NCBI GenBank assembly: GCA_944385025.1
Contig: CALWVQ010000003.1
Span: forward strand, 1 to 37,687
Reading direction: 5' to 3'
Origin: an uncultured Eubacterium sp.
Lineage (GTDB): Bacteria > Bacillota > Clostridia > Oscillospirales > Acutalibacteraceae
Length of the DNA stretch: 37,687 nucleotides
Positions 7,183 through 15,910 of this stretch are shown here, in pieces. Position numbers and translations under genes: made by a program. The notes beneath the pieces are model-generated. The model was not told the DNA's origin. It ran no database searches and was given only the letters and a program-made list of their open reading frames with translations. Every line of letters begins with the position of its first letter. The stretch's first letter is position 1.

Positions 7183-8850
7183 ATGTTATCTGATATAGAA
7201 ATTGCAAGTCAGGCAAAGATGAAGAAAATTTCAGAAATTGCTGAAGAAATCGGTATAAAAAATGAAGAACTTGAGCCTTACGGTTACTATAAAGCTAAAA
7301 TAAGCAATGATGCTGTAAACAGACTCAAAAATGAAAAAGACGGAAAGCTTATTCTTGTGACAGCAGTAAACCCTACCCCTGCGGGCGAGGGCAAAACAAC
7401 TGTATCTATCGGTTTGAGTCAGGGAATGGCAAAAATAGGAAAGAAATCAATAGTTGCCCTTAGGGAGCCTTCCCTTGGTCCTGTTTTCGGAATTAAAGGC
7501 GGTGCAGCAGGAGGCGGCTATTCACAGGTTGTACCTATGGAGGATATTAATCTTCACTTTACCGGCGATATGCACGCAATTACAAGTGCAAACAACCTAA
7601 TGTGCGCTATTCTTGACAATCATATTCAGCAGGGTAACGAGCTTGGTATCGACCAGAGAAGAGTGCAAATAAAACGCTGCCTTGATATGAATGACAGGGC
7701 ATTAAGAAACATTGTTTGCTCTCTTGGCGGTAAACTTAACGGTATTCCCCGTGAGGATCACTTTATTATTACTGTGGCAAGCGAGGTTATGGCGATTCTG
7801 TGCTTAAGCGAGGATTTGTTTGATTTAAAAGAAAGACTTGGTAAAATCCTTGTTGCCTACACATATGACGGCAAGCCTGTTTACTGCCGTGATATTAAGG
7901 CAAACGGTGCCATGACAGTCCTTCTTAAAGATGCAATTAAGCCAAACCTTGTTCAGACTTTGGAGAATACACCTGTAATTATGCACGGCGGTCCTTTTGC
8001 CAATATCGCTCACGGCTGTAATTCGGTTCGTGCTACAAAAACAGCTCTCAAATTGGCTGATTACTGTATTACCGAGGCTGGCTTCGGTTCTGACTTGGGC
8101 GCTGAAAAATTTCTTGACATTAAGTGTCGCTTTGCAGGAATTAAACCTTCCTGTATTGTGCTTGTGGCAACAGTGCGTTCTATGAAGTATAACGGCGGAG
8201 TGCCTAAAACGGAGCTGGCAAAGGAAAATATGGAAGCGCTTCAAAAGGGCAGTGTAAACCTTGGAGCGCATATTGACAATCTTCATAAATACGGAGTTCC
8301 TGTGGTTGTGGCAATTAATCATTTTTATGCCGATACCGACAGGGAAATAGAATTTGTAAAGAACTTCTGTGAAAGCAGGGGTGCTGAATTTGCCGTAACA
8401 AAATGCTTTGCAGAAGGCGGAGAAGGCTCAAAGGAACTGGCACAAAAAGTTGCCGACGCCTGCGAAAAGGAAAACAACTTTGAATTTCTTTATGATATTG
8501 ACGCTCCTCTTTATGAAAAAGTAGAAACTATTGCTAAAGAAATTTACGGCGCAGACGGCGTTGACTATACTAAAGAGGCGAAAAAGAGCCTTGACGAGTT
8601 TATTTCTCTGGGTGCTGACAAAATGCCTGTGTGTATGGCAAAAACACAATACAGTCTGTCAGATAATCCCCAGGCGCTGGGCAGACCGTCAGGCTTTAGA
8701 ATTACTGTTTCCTCTGCAAGCCTTTCTAACGGAGCAGGATTCGTTGTGCTTCAAACAGGCTCGATTATGACAATGCCGGGACTTTCAAAATCTCCGGCGG
8801 CATATCAGATTGATATTGACGAAAACGGAAATACAGTAGGACTTTTCTAA
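7183..8850 (+). CDS. fhs: Formate-tetrahydrofolate ligase
   Basis: A 555-residue cytoplasmic enzyme, full length for the family (about 556). It joins formate to tetrahydrofolate using ATP, feeding 10-formyl-THF into purine and fMet synthesis or the methyl branch of acetogenesis. The P-loop TPAGEGKTT is at 65-73, followed by [22 protein letters not shown] (residues about 96-117) and the folate-site region [11 protein letters not shown]. The start is supported by AAGGAG eight bases upstream. It leads an operon and overlaps tsaE through TAATG. No other one-carbon pathway gene is nearby, so acetogenesis cannot be inferred. Confidence 0.97.
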   Translation: MLSDIEIASQAKMKKISEIAEEIGIKNEELEPYGYYKAKISNDAVNRLKNEKDGKLILVTAVNPTPAGEGKTTVSIGLSQGMAKIGKKSIVALREPSLGPVFGIKGGAAGGGYSQVVPMEDINLHFTGDMHAITSANNLMCAILDNHIQQGNELGIDQRRVQIKRCLDMNDRALRNIVCSLGGKLNGIPREDHFIITVASEVMAILCLSEDLFDLKERLGKILVAYTYDGKPVYCRDIKANGAMTVLLKDAIKPNLVQTLENTPVIMHGGPFANIAHGCNSVRATKTALKLADYCITEAGFGSDLGAEKFLDIKCRFAGIKPSCIVLVATVRSMKYNGGVPKTELAKENMEALQKGSVNLGAHIDNLHKYGVPVVVAINHFYADTDREIEFVKNFCESRGAEFAVTKCFAEGGEGSKELAQKVADACEKENNFEFLYDIDAPLYEKVETIAKEIYGADGVDYTKEAKKSLDEFISLGADKMPVCMAKTQYSLSDNPQALGRPSGFRITVSSASLSNGAGFVVLQTGSIMTMPGLSKSPAAYQIDIDENGNTVGLF

Positions 8851-9275
8851 TGAAAGAATTTATTACCGAAAGCTATGATGAAACAGTAAAACTGGGGGAA
8901 GAAATCGCCGGCAGTTTGCCAAAAGGCAGTATAGTAGCTTTTATAGGCGGTCTTGGAATGGGCAAAACCGCATTTACCACGGGACTTGCCAAAGGACTTG
9001 GTATTGACTGTGATGTATCATCTCCCACGTTTGCTATATGCAACACCTATATCGGTGACAAAAATACTCTCCACCATTTTGATATGTATCGTGTGGACGG
9101 GTGGGACGATTTGTATTCCACAGGATTTTTTGACTATCTCGACACAGACGCATATATGGCGATTGAGTGGAGTGAAAATGTTTACGGCGCTTTGCCCAAA
9201 GGCGCTGTTATAGTAGAGATTGAAAGACTTGGGCAAAATAAAAGAAAATTCAAGATATACAGTAAGGAAGACTAA
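8850..9275 (+). CDS. tsaE: TsaE, tRNA threonylcarbamoyladenosine synthesis ATPase
   Basis: A 141-residue P-loop ATPase of the TsaE (YjeE) family, with Walker A GGLGMGKT at 33-40 and the family's SPTFAICNTY and HFDMYR motifs, then AIEWSENV. TsaE acts with TsaB and TsaD in making t6A37 on ANN-decoding tRNAs. The ATG overlaps the fhs stop (TAATG), and its own stop overlaps the tsaB start in the same way, so the three genes are translationally coupled. Length is typical. Confidence 0.93.
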   Translation: MKEFITESYDETVKLGEEIAGSLPKGSIVAFIGGLGMGKTAFTTGLAKGLGIDCDVSSPTFAICNTYIGDKNTLHHFDMYRVDGWDDLYSTGFFDYLDTDAYMAIEWSENVYGALPKGAVIVEIERLGQNKRKFKIYSKED

Positions 9276-9952
9276 TGATATTATCAGTTGATGCTTCTGC
9301 TGTTACTGCCTCCTGCGCATTAACAAACGGGGGAGAGGTAATCAGTCAGGAGTTTGTTAATGCAGGGCTTACCCATAGTGAAACCCTTTTGCCTATGATT
9401 AAAAGAGTTATGGGCGCTCATAAATACAGTGAGCTGGAAGCAATCGCAGTAACGGCGGGACCCGGCTCTTTTACAGGGATAAGAATAGGCGTTGCCACTG
9501 TTAAAGGGCTTGCCTTTAACGATGACGTGCCCTGTATCCCCGTTTCTACCCTTGAGGCGATAGCGTATAATTTTACAGATGAAAACGCAGTTGTCTGTGC
9601 TGTTATGGATGCAAGGCGTATGCAGTTTTATAATGCTCTTTTTAAAGTGGAAAAGGGTGTTGTAACAAGGCTTTGCAAAGACAGAGCCATCGGTATTGAC
9701 GATTTAAGACAGGAACTTGAAAGCTGTGAAAATGTTATTGTGGCAGGGGACGGCGCAAAGCTGTGTTTTGAAAATTTGGGGCTGAAAAACGTAAGGCTTG
9801 CAGACGAGAAAAGACGCTTTCAAAACGGCGTTGGCGTTTCAAAGGCAGCAGCTGATAAGGAAAAAATATCACCGTCAGCTCTTATGCCTGTTTATTTAAG
9901 ACCAAGTCAGGCTGAAAGAGAACTTAAACTGAAAAGAGAAAAGGAGAATTAA
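9275..9952 (+). CDS. tsaB: TsaB, scaffold subunit of t6A synthesis
   Basis: A 225-residue ASKHA-fold protein: ILSVDASAVTASCAL at the N-terminus, HSETLLPMI, and the diagnostic VTAGPGSFTGIRIGVAT stretch around residue 65. TsaB dimerises with the catalytic subunit TsaD and recruits TsaE. tsaD and rimI, often adjacent to tsaB, are not in this window. The gene overlaps tsaE through TAATG and ends one base before the rpiB start codon. Confidence 0.93.
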   Translation: MILSVDASAVTASCALTNGGEVISQEFVNAGLTHSETLLPMIKRVMGAHKYSELEAIAVTAGPGSFTGIRIGVATVKGLAFNDDVPCIPVSTLEAIAYNFTDENAVVCAVMDARRMQFYNALFKVEKGVVTRLCKDRAIGIDDLRQELESCENVIVAGDGAKLCFENLGLKNVRLADEKRRFQNGVGVSKAAADKEKISPSALMPVYLRPSQAERELKLKREKEN

Positions 9953-9953
9953 A

Positions 9954-10403
9954 ATGATAGCAATAGGAAGCGACCACGCAGGATTTCCGCTTAAAGAGGA
10001 AGTAAGAAAATATCTTGAGGAAAAAGGGATAGACTATATTGACGTTGGCTGTTACTCACCTGAAAGATTTGATTATGCCATTTCGGCACAAAAGGCTTGC
10101 GACAAGGTAGTTTCAGGGGAGTGCGACAAGGCAATTCTCTGCTGCGGAACAGGTGTTGGCATTTCTATGGCAGCTAATAAGGTTAAAGGAATAAGAGCTT
10201 GCTGCTGTTCAGATTATTTCAGCGCAAAGTACACAAGGGCACATAATGATGCTAACGTTCTTTGTATGGGCGACAGAGTTATCGGCGCAGGCCTTGCTCT
10301 TGAGCTTGTAGAGGTATTTCTCAATACTGAATTTGAGGGCGGCAGACACAAAACAAGAGTTGACCAGATAATGGCAATCGAAAACGGTGAAAAGCTCTAT
10401 TAG
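9954..10403 (+). CDS. rpiB: Ribose-5-phosphate isomerase B
   Basis: A 149-residue RpiB/LacAB-family isomerase interconverting ribose 5-phosphate and ribulose 5-phosphate in the non-oxidative pentose phosphate pathway. Visible motifs are GSDHAGFPLK at the N-terminus, the catalytic-loop CGTGVGISMAANK with Cys64, and HNDANVLCMGDRVIG. It lacks a LacB partner, so it is RpiB rather than galactose-6-phosphate isomerase. AAGGAG lies seven bases before the ATG inside the tsaB end. It closes the fhs operon and is followed by a strong terminator. Confidence 0.93.
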   Translation: MIAIGSDHAGFPLKEEVRKYLEEKGIDYIDVGCYSPERFDYAISAQKACDKVVSGECDKAILCCGTGVGISMAANKVKGIRACCCSDYFSAKYTRAHNDANVLCMGDRVIGAGLALELVEVFLNTEFEGGRHKTRVDQIMAIENGEKLY

Positions 10404-10418
10404 TATTATTAAACATTG

Positions 10419-10459
10419 AAAATAAGGACGCCGCTATATAGTGGCGTCCTTATTTTTTT
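10419..10459 (+). terminator. Intrinsic terminator of the fhs-rpiB operon
   Basis: A 14-bp stem (10419-10432 with 10443-10456) closes a 10-base loop and is followed by a T-tract. Confidence 0.88.
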
Positions 10460-10525
10460 GACAAAACAGGTTGAGAAGTGTCAACTATATTTGGGTGATT
10501 GAAGCAAAGCATTTTAGTTGCGTTT

Positions 10526-10561
10526 AGGTTAGTCAATGTTTATAGCTGACCTTTTTGCTTT
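10526..10561 (+). other. Terminator-like hairpin in the rpiB/surface-gene gap
   Basis: The 267-base gap from 10404 to 10670 holds the operon terminator, this hairpin and a promoter. The hairpin has an 8-bp stem with two G-T pairs (10526-10533 with 10545-10552), an 11-base loop, then TTTTTGCTTTT. No convincing promoter precedes it after 10460, so a small RNA gene is not supported; it may be a decayed second terminator. Confidence 0.35.
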
Positions 10562-10598
10562 TGAGTTGTGTTTTTTTGGATATAAATGCGCCTAATTA

Positions 10599-10627
10599 TT
10601 GCAAACGATTTTACTTAGTGTTATTAT
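10599..10627 (+). promoter_or_regulatory. Promoter for the frameshifted surface-protein gene
   Basis: TTGCAA (10599-10604), 17 bp, TATTAT (10622-10627) with an extended -10 TGT. An AGGAAAGGA ribosome site precedes the ATG at 10671. Intact signals upstream argue that inactivation of the gene is recent, if real. Confidence 0.6.
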
Positions 10628-10670
10628 GAGGGTAAATAAAGGGTAATTATTTGTGAGGAAAGGATGTTGA

Positions 10671-12813
10671 ATGACGAAAAAAAGCATAATGAGTAAAACT
10701 CTGTCGTTTTTTTTTGGCGTGCCTGCTTATGATAGGATTATTTCCTATGCACGTATTTGCAGAAAATTCCGAAACTGTGACAACTGTATATCAGTTTGAG
10801 CAAGCTTTGAATGATGAAGGCGTTAGCGAAATACATATTTCAGGTAACCTTATATATAAATCAGAGCTTAATACTGACAAAACAATAGTAATCGACAGTG
10901 GTTCGGTTTTAACTTGGAATATGAAAACAGGCAATTTTGAAGCCGGTTTGTTGGTAATCAACGGTAAATTTGTTGTTCAAACGCAAAATTCAGTTGTAAG
11001 TAGACTTCATGTTTACGGCACTGTAGAAAATAACGGAGAAATTGAAGCACCGACAGGTGGAAATTGTTATTGGCATGCTGCAACAACAGGCGACGGTAGT
11101 TTTGTCGGTATGGACAGAACGTATGTGGACTACGGAACTTTGCCCGAAGCCATGATACCTGATGTTTGCAAAATTAATTTGATTAAAGATATAACACAAA
11201 CATATAACACATATGTTACTCTTGACGAAAGCAAGCTTTCTCCGGGTAATACAGTGACTCCGCAGGTTAGCAATCTTATTGATGGTGTAAATGTTGCAGA
11301 AGTTTTTGATATTGAATGGGAAAATCCTCCGTCAACGTCACCTTTGTCAAACGAGCCAAGTTATACGATTCCTGTTTCTATGGGGGGGAGAAAAGCTTAG
11401 AGTAAGCGTAACTTGTAAACCCGGATATGCTTTTGTAAGTACAAGCGGAACAAGAGGAACTATAACATCAGAAGATTATGAAGTTCAAAAAATTGATTTA
11501 GATATAATCTATGTTGACGGCGTCAACGGAAGCAATTCAAATATAGGCAGCATAGATGAACCGGTGCAAACGTTGATATATGCTTTAAGTAATATTAACG
11601 ATAACGGAACTATTATAATGTTAAACGATTATAATACTGAAATAGATAAGATGTATTGGTTTACCATTGTAAAAAAATGTTACTATTAAAGGCTACGGAT
11701 CAGAGAAGATTAATATTGAATTTGAAGATGATGTTTTTGTTACCGACGGTAAAACATTAACTTTTGAAAATATTGATTTTGGTTCTTCTGCAGTATTTTT
11801 CTATAAGTATAACACCTCATATCAAGGCGAAGGTAATATTACATTTAACGATGTGACAGGCTCAAGAGTTTTTGTAGATGATACAAAGGATGTAACGATT
11901 TCTAACAGCGTTATAGGCGGTCGTTTTAATCCTTTAGGTACTTTGTCAATTAATAATTCAACAGTTACCGGCGGTTTTAGCTGTAGTAATTTCGTTAGTA
12001 CAGGCGACGTTAATTTAAGTTTAAACAGTTGTATGGTTATTTCTGACAGCATAACTGTTGATGCAAGTAATCCTGTAACTGTCCATCCTGCAGATTTGGA
12101 TAACGGAGAGTTAGTTATCCAATTGCCAAGTTTTAATTCTTCTTACGAGTCAAGTTTTATTCTTGATGACACTCAAAAACGGCAAGTATGCTTTAAAATG
12201 CCGTGAAACTTCAAATGGTGCATATCTCGTTGTCGCAGAAAAGGCGTCGGCACAAGGCCCTTTCCATATAGCTTTTGTTCCCGAAGAAGAGGGAGAGATA
12301 GTTGTTAATACTGCACAAAATAACTATGTAGCCGTTCCTGACGGAAATGGATTTACTGTTTCATCTGCTTTAGTTACTTTTACTTGTAAAAATTGCGGTG
12401 ACATCAAAACTTTAAATGCCGATATTTCATTTACAGTTAAAACCGAGCCTACCTGTACTCAAAAAGGTGTTACGGCGTATAAAGCAACAGTTGAATTTAA
12501 CGGAAATGTTTATACTGATATAAAGAATATTGCGGATATATCAGAAACCGGCCATAGATTTAAAGACGGCGTTTGCCTGATTTGCGGAGAAAAACAGGAA
12601 AGCGACAATTCAGAAACTGTTACGAAAGCGCCCGGCACAACAGGTGACAATAACGCTGCGGATAATGATGCAGTAAGTAAAAATGATAGTGAAAAAAGTC
12701 CTCAGACGGGATTTAACTATGTTAGCGTAATTTTAACTGCTATCTTTATAGCTTTAACAGTTTTCATATTAGCTTGTGTAACAGTTAACAGAAAAAAGTT
12801 TTCAATTAAGTAA
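10671..12813 (+). pseudogene. Sortase-anchored beta-helix-type surface protein, broken by four +1 shifts
   Basis: One protein is readable across this span, but the frame changes four times, each by one extra base in a homopolymer: T9 at 10707-10715, G7 at 11382-11388, A7 at 11671-11677 and A5 at 12175-12179. Removing one base from each run restores a 712-residue product with no internal stop. That product has a signal peptide (MTKKSIMSK, then a hydrophobic core, cleavage after HVFA); a beta-rich body with a DUF1565-like IYVDGVNGSNS..GSIDEP..T segment and repeated N/T-rich strands; a Cys-pair module (CKNCG, later GHRFKDGVCLICGEK) common in clostridial surface proteins; a Thr/Asp/Asn linker; and an SPQTG sortase motif (12697-12711), a membrane helix and an RKK tail. 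Function is probably adhesion or glycan contact. Unrepaired, the ribosome would stop soon after the signal peptide. Sequencing or assembly error is a serious alternative. Confidence 0.8.
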
Positions 12814-12860
12814 TACAAGTTATACGAATTAGCGACTCTAAAAATCTAATTTGTTAATAT

Positions 12861-12922
12861 AAAGCCGTTTATATAAATCAACTTGCTTTTTGTTGTTAGT
12901 TGATATTTAAACGGCTTTTTGT
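12861..12922 (+). terminator. Terminator after the surface-protein gene
   Basis: Long imperfect inverted repeat (arms about 12861-12883 and 12898-12918) with an AAAGCCGTTT/AAACGGCTTT base and trailing Ts. The region 12923-13071 shows no gene or other structure I can support. Confidence 0.75.
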
Positions 12923-13071
12923 TTTGCCTTAAATATAAAATAGTCAAATGGTTTGCGTAAGCCCTCGTTGAAATAAAATTAAGTTGTTTAATACTAAAAA
13001 CAGATAGTTGCAATATTTTTGTTTCACGGTGCAGTGGGCTTTATTGTTAAAAACAGCAAAAAAATCCGTGT

Positions 13072-13120
13072 AATTAAAAAGCACAAACAATGGCCTTGAT
13101 GAAGGGAGCATTGTTTGTGC
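13072..13120 (-). terminator. Terminator of the teichoic-acid-like cassette
   Basis: A perfect 12-bp stem (13081-13092 with 13109-13120) whose - strand reading ends in TTTTT (13076-13080). It lies just past the stop at 13128. Confidence 0.8.
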
Positions 13121-13127
13121 TTTCTGT

Positions 13128-15836
13128 TTATATTTCATTTATGAGTACATCGTAAACTCTTTTACAGTTATTATCGTCAAGGTATACGAAGAAATCCTTT
13201 ACCCTGTCAAGATACCTGTTTTTGCAGTCGTTTTCGATAAGCCAGATAAGCTCGTCCACTACACTGTCTTTGTCTTTGCAAACAGGACCGAAACCGTCCA
13301 CCTCATAGTCAAAGAAGCCTTGGTCATAAACTTGATTTTTATAAAAGTCCTCTTTGTCAAACTGCGAGTAAACAATAGGTTTGCATAAGTGGGCAAAGTC
13401 AAAGGCAATAGTTGAATAGTCAGTAACAAGGATTGAAGATTCAGCAAATACCTTGTTGTAATCTACAAAGCCCTCGTTTATTCTGAATACGTCGTTACCC
13501 TCAAAATCAACGCTCTGCTTCATATGTATCGGGTGCAGGCAGAAGATTCCGCAGTATCCTTTTTCACGCATTGCATTTAAGAGCCTTTCGTCGTTGATAA
13601 GACCGTTATAGAATTTAAAGAAATCAGTGTTAACGAAACCGTCAAAATAAACGCTTGATGTGTTAATGTCATAGCTTTCTTTGATAGCTCTTCTCCAAGT
13701 AGGGAGTATCATTATCTGCTTTTTGGAATCTTCATACAGCAGGTCGTATCTTGGCAGTCCCGTAATTATAATTTGGTCTCGTGTATAGAGATAACCGTCA
13801 TCAACAATTCGCTGACTTTCGTTTTCTCCCGTGGTGAAAAATACGTCAATACCCTTGTTAAACTTGTTAAGCCACTTTGAGCAGTTTCCGCAGTTCACGC
13901 CGTGGTTTGTAAAATAGTATCTGAACTTAAACATATCGTTAAGATATATTCTGTCGCCGGCAAATGGGTTAATGGTAAATTCACCTGCGCTTGAAGATAT
14001 GATTTTTTCTGCCATAAGGAAGAAATAAGGATATCTTTTGTCCTCTGCAAATACAACTTCACCTTCGGATTTTAAACGGCTGATAACGTTTTTAGGCGCA
14101 TTTTCGCCTATCATAAAGATAGGTCTTACTCCTTCGGGCTTGTGCTCGCAGGTGTATTTAAATATTGCCTCGCCGTTGTCGCCGGCGTTATCAATTCTGT
14201 CGGCAAAAATCCATACTTTTCCTTTCGGGGCTTCCTTTTCCTCAAAAGACTTGAAAGTTTCTCTGATTTTTGCAATGTCGCCGTGACCGTTTTCCTTCAA
14301 GTATTTAATACATCTTTTTTCAAGAGTGTTTCTTGTGCTTTCGGGATTTGCAGGACAGGAAACAAGTATAGAGTTTTTATAGCATCTTACAAGATATCTT
14401 CCGTAGAATTTGTATGCTTCTGGGAACGCAACTTTGTTTGAAACAAACTTGCCGTAGGTCATATTGATTTTTGTTTCCCCTTCGGCAAATTCAATAATAG
14501 GCTGGAATTTCATCTCTGCATTTGCCTCAAGCTTGTCCACAGGGCATTCCCAGTGATAGTGGTAATAGTAGGGGCTATCCTGAGCGTGACTGTCCTTCTC
14601 TGTAACGCCGTGATAATCTGTCAGCTTTTCGGGATAAACTTTTTCATCGTTAAAATAAAATGCAACTTTTGCCGTATTATGTTCGCTGTGCATTATCCAG
14701 CGGGCCATAAACAAATCAATAACAAACACGTCGTTTTGTATTTCAGCCTTGCCTATTTGACAGCATTTTGCATTAGTTTTAAGCGGTCTGAATATAACGT
14801 TGTCATTAAAACGCAGTGAGTTGTCCTGCGGGTCGAATTTCAAATTCTCATCAAGCTCAATGCCGTATTTAAATCTGATTGCCGCCTGCTTTCTGGCAAT
14901 AGTTTTGTGTGCGGGAACGTGAAGAAGAATGTCGTCGTCAATATAGGAAAGAATTTCCTTAACTCTTTCTTTAAATGTCTTTAACTCCTCTTCGTTAAGC
15001 ACCTCGTTGTAAAGGTCGGTGGTAAAACGCCAAAATATGTCGTATGCCACCATTGCCTGAACATTTCTTGATACGCATCCGCGTACTTTTTTGCAGTAAT
15101 TTATCAGCTCGAGATGATAGTTTGTTAACGTGTCTGTGTAGTATGAAACGTCAGACGTTTGATTGTTTACGGCAGAATCCCCTGCATAGCGCTTTCGATA
15201 GTAGTAAAGACAGTCTGTAAGCAGTCCGACCTTCTCTTTTTTCAAAATTATTTTGTTGATGAAAATAGAGTCCTCGCCGTATTTTAATGTGGTATCAAAT
15301 CTTAAATCTCCGATAGCCTCTCTCTTAATCAGGTTAGTGCAGGCAAGTGACTGAATTGTAAATAACTCCTTTCTGTCATTCAGGTCTGCTATTCTCGAGC
15401 CCTTGTCAAACTTAAAATCAAGAGAATGGAAATTATCCTGCGCTTCGAAAAACTGAACCCTGAATGATACCAAGTCAATTTCATCCTTATGCTTTTCCAT
15501 AAATTTGTAGGACAGCTTGAGAGTGTTTAAATCAAGTTTGTCGTCAGGGTCAAGGAAGGTTACATATTTTCCTTCTGCAAGGTCAAGCGCCATATTTCTT
15601 GCAGAGCTTACGCCGCCGTTTTCCTTGTATTTATAAATTACATTTTTAGGATATTTGTTTGCATATTTTAGACAAATTTTCTCACTGCCGTCAGATGAGC
15701 CGTCGTTTATCAAAACAAGCTGAATATTTCTTTTGAAATTGAGAGTTTGATTGGTAATAGACTCTAACGCCTCTTCAATGTATGGCTCTACATTATAAAC
15801 AGGGACTATAACGGACACTTTAAACTTTTTACTCAT
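13128..15836 (-). CDS. Bifunctional GT2 glycosyltransferase / CDP-glycerol glycerophosphotransferase
   Basis: A 902-residue two-part envelope-polymer enzyme. Residues 1-300 are a family 2 glycosyltransferase: VSVIVPVYNVEPYI, INDGSSDGS, GGVSSARN and the metal-binding LDPDDK near 96. A beta-rich linker spans about 330-520. The C-terminal 360 residues match TagB/TagF-type CDP-polyol phosphotransferases: NHGVNCGN, TGLPRYD, LPTWRR, FCLHPIH and VTDYSTIAFDFA. Such proteins attach sugars and polyol phosphates to build wall-teichoic-acid-like or capsular polymers on the cytoplasmic face. The start is set at 15836, where GAGGAG lies six bases upstream; an in-frame ATG at 15854 reads through that site and has no site of its own. 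The gene upstream supplies a cytidylyltransferase, so the pair likely makes and uses a CDP-activated alcohol. Sugar and polyol identities are unknown. Confidence 0.88.
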   Translation of the reverse strand: MSKKFKVSVIVPVYNVEPYIEEALESITNQTLNFKRNIQLVLINDGSSDGSEKICLKYANKYPKNVIYKYKENGGVSSARNMALDLAEGKYVTFLDPDDKLDLNTLKLSYKFMEKHKDEIDLVSFRVQFFEAQDNFHSLDFKFDKGSRIADLNDRKELFTIQSLACTNLIKREAIGDLRFDTTLKYGEDSIFINKIILKKEKVGLLTDCLYYYRKRYAGDSAVNNQTSDVSYYTDTLTNYHLELINYCKKVRGCVSRNVQAMVAYDIFWRFTTDLYNEVLNEEELKTFKERVKEILSYIDDDILLHVPAHKTIARKQAAIRFKYGIELDENLKFDPQDNSLRFNDNVIFRPLKTNAKCCQIGKAEIQNDVFVIDLFMARWIMHSEHNTAKVAFYFNDEKVYPEKLTDYHGVTEKDSHAQDSPYYYHYHWECPVDKLEANAEMKFQPIIEFAEGETKINMTYGKFVSNKVAFPEAYKFYGRYLVRCYKNSILVSCPANPESTRNTLEKRCIKYLKENGHGDIAKIRETFKSFEEKEAPKGKVWIFADRIDNAGDNGEAIFKYTCEHKPEGVRPIFMIGENAPKNVISRLKSEGEVVFAEDKRYPYFFLMAEKIISSSAGEFTINPFAGDRIYLNDMFKFRYYFTNHGVNCGNCSKWLNKFNKGIDVFFTTGENESQRIVDDGYLYTRDQIIITGLPRYDLLYEDSKKQIMILPTWRRAIKESYDINTSSVYFDGFVNTDFFKFYNGLINDERLLNAMREKGYCGIFCLHPIHMKQSVDFEGNDVFRINEGFVDYNKVFAESSILVTDYSTIAFDFAHLCKPIVYSQFDKEDFYKNQVYDQGFFDYEVDGFGPVCKDKDSVVDELIWLIENDCKNRYLDRVKDFFVYLDDNNCKRVYDVLINEI

Positions 15837-15863
15837 ATTTTTCTCCTCATTCAATTTATTTAA

Positions 15864-15892
15864 ATTATATAAAATAAATCATACTTTGATAA
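15864..15892 (-). promoter_or_regulatory. Candidate promoter for the GT2/TagF-like gene
   Basis: On the - strand TTATCA (15887-15892), 17 bp, TATAAT (15864-15869). It lies in the 74-base gap after the cytidylyltransferase gene, so the downstream gene may also be transcribed independently. Confidence 0.5.
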
Positions 15893-15910
15893 TGCTTTAC
15901 CGTGCTGAAT

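Noticed and set aside
10461..10561. Small RNA gene between rpiB and the surface gene
   Set aside because: TTGACA at 10458 has no -10 at usual spacing, so only the terminator-like hairpin is reported.
10671..12813. Programmed ribosomal frameshifting as the cause of the four shifts
   Set aside because: Four +1 events in a row would give negligible full-length product, and no shift stimulators are evident; decay, slippage or sequence error is simpler.
12944..13138. 64-residue - strand frame after the surface gene
   Set aside because: It runs through a terminator hairpin, starts inside the end of the GT2/TagF-like gene and lacks a ribosome site.
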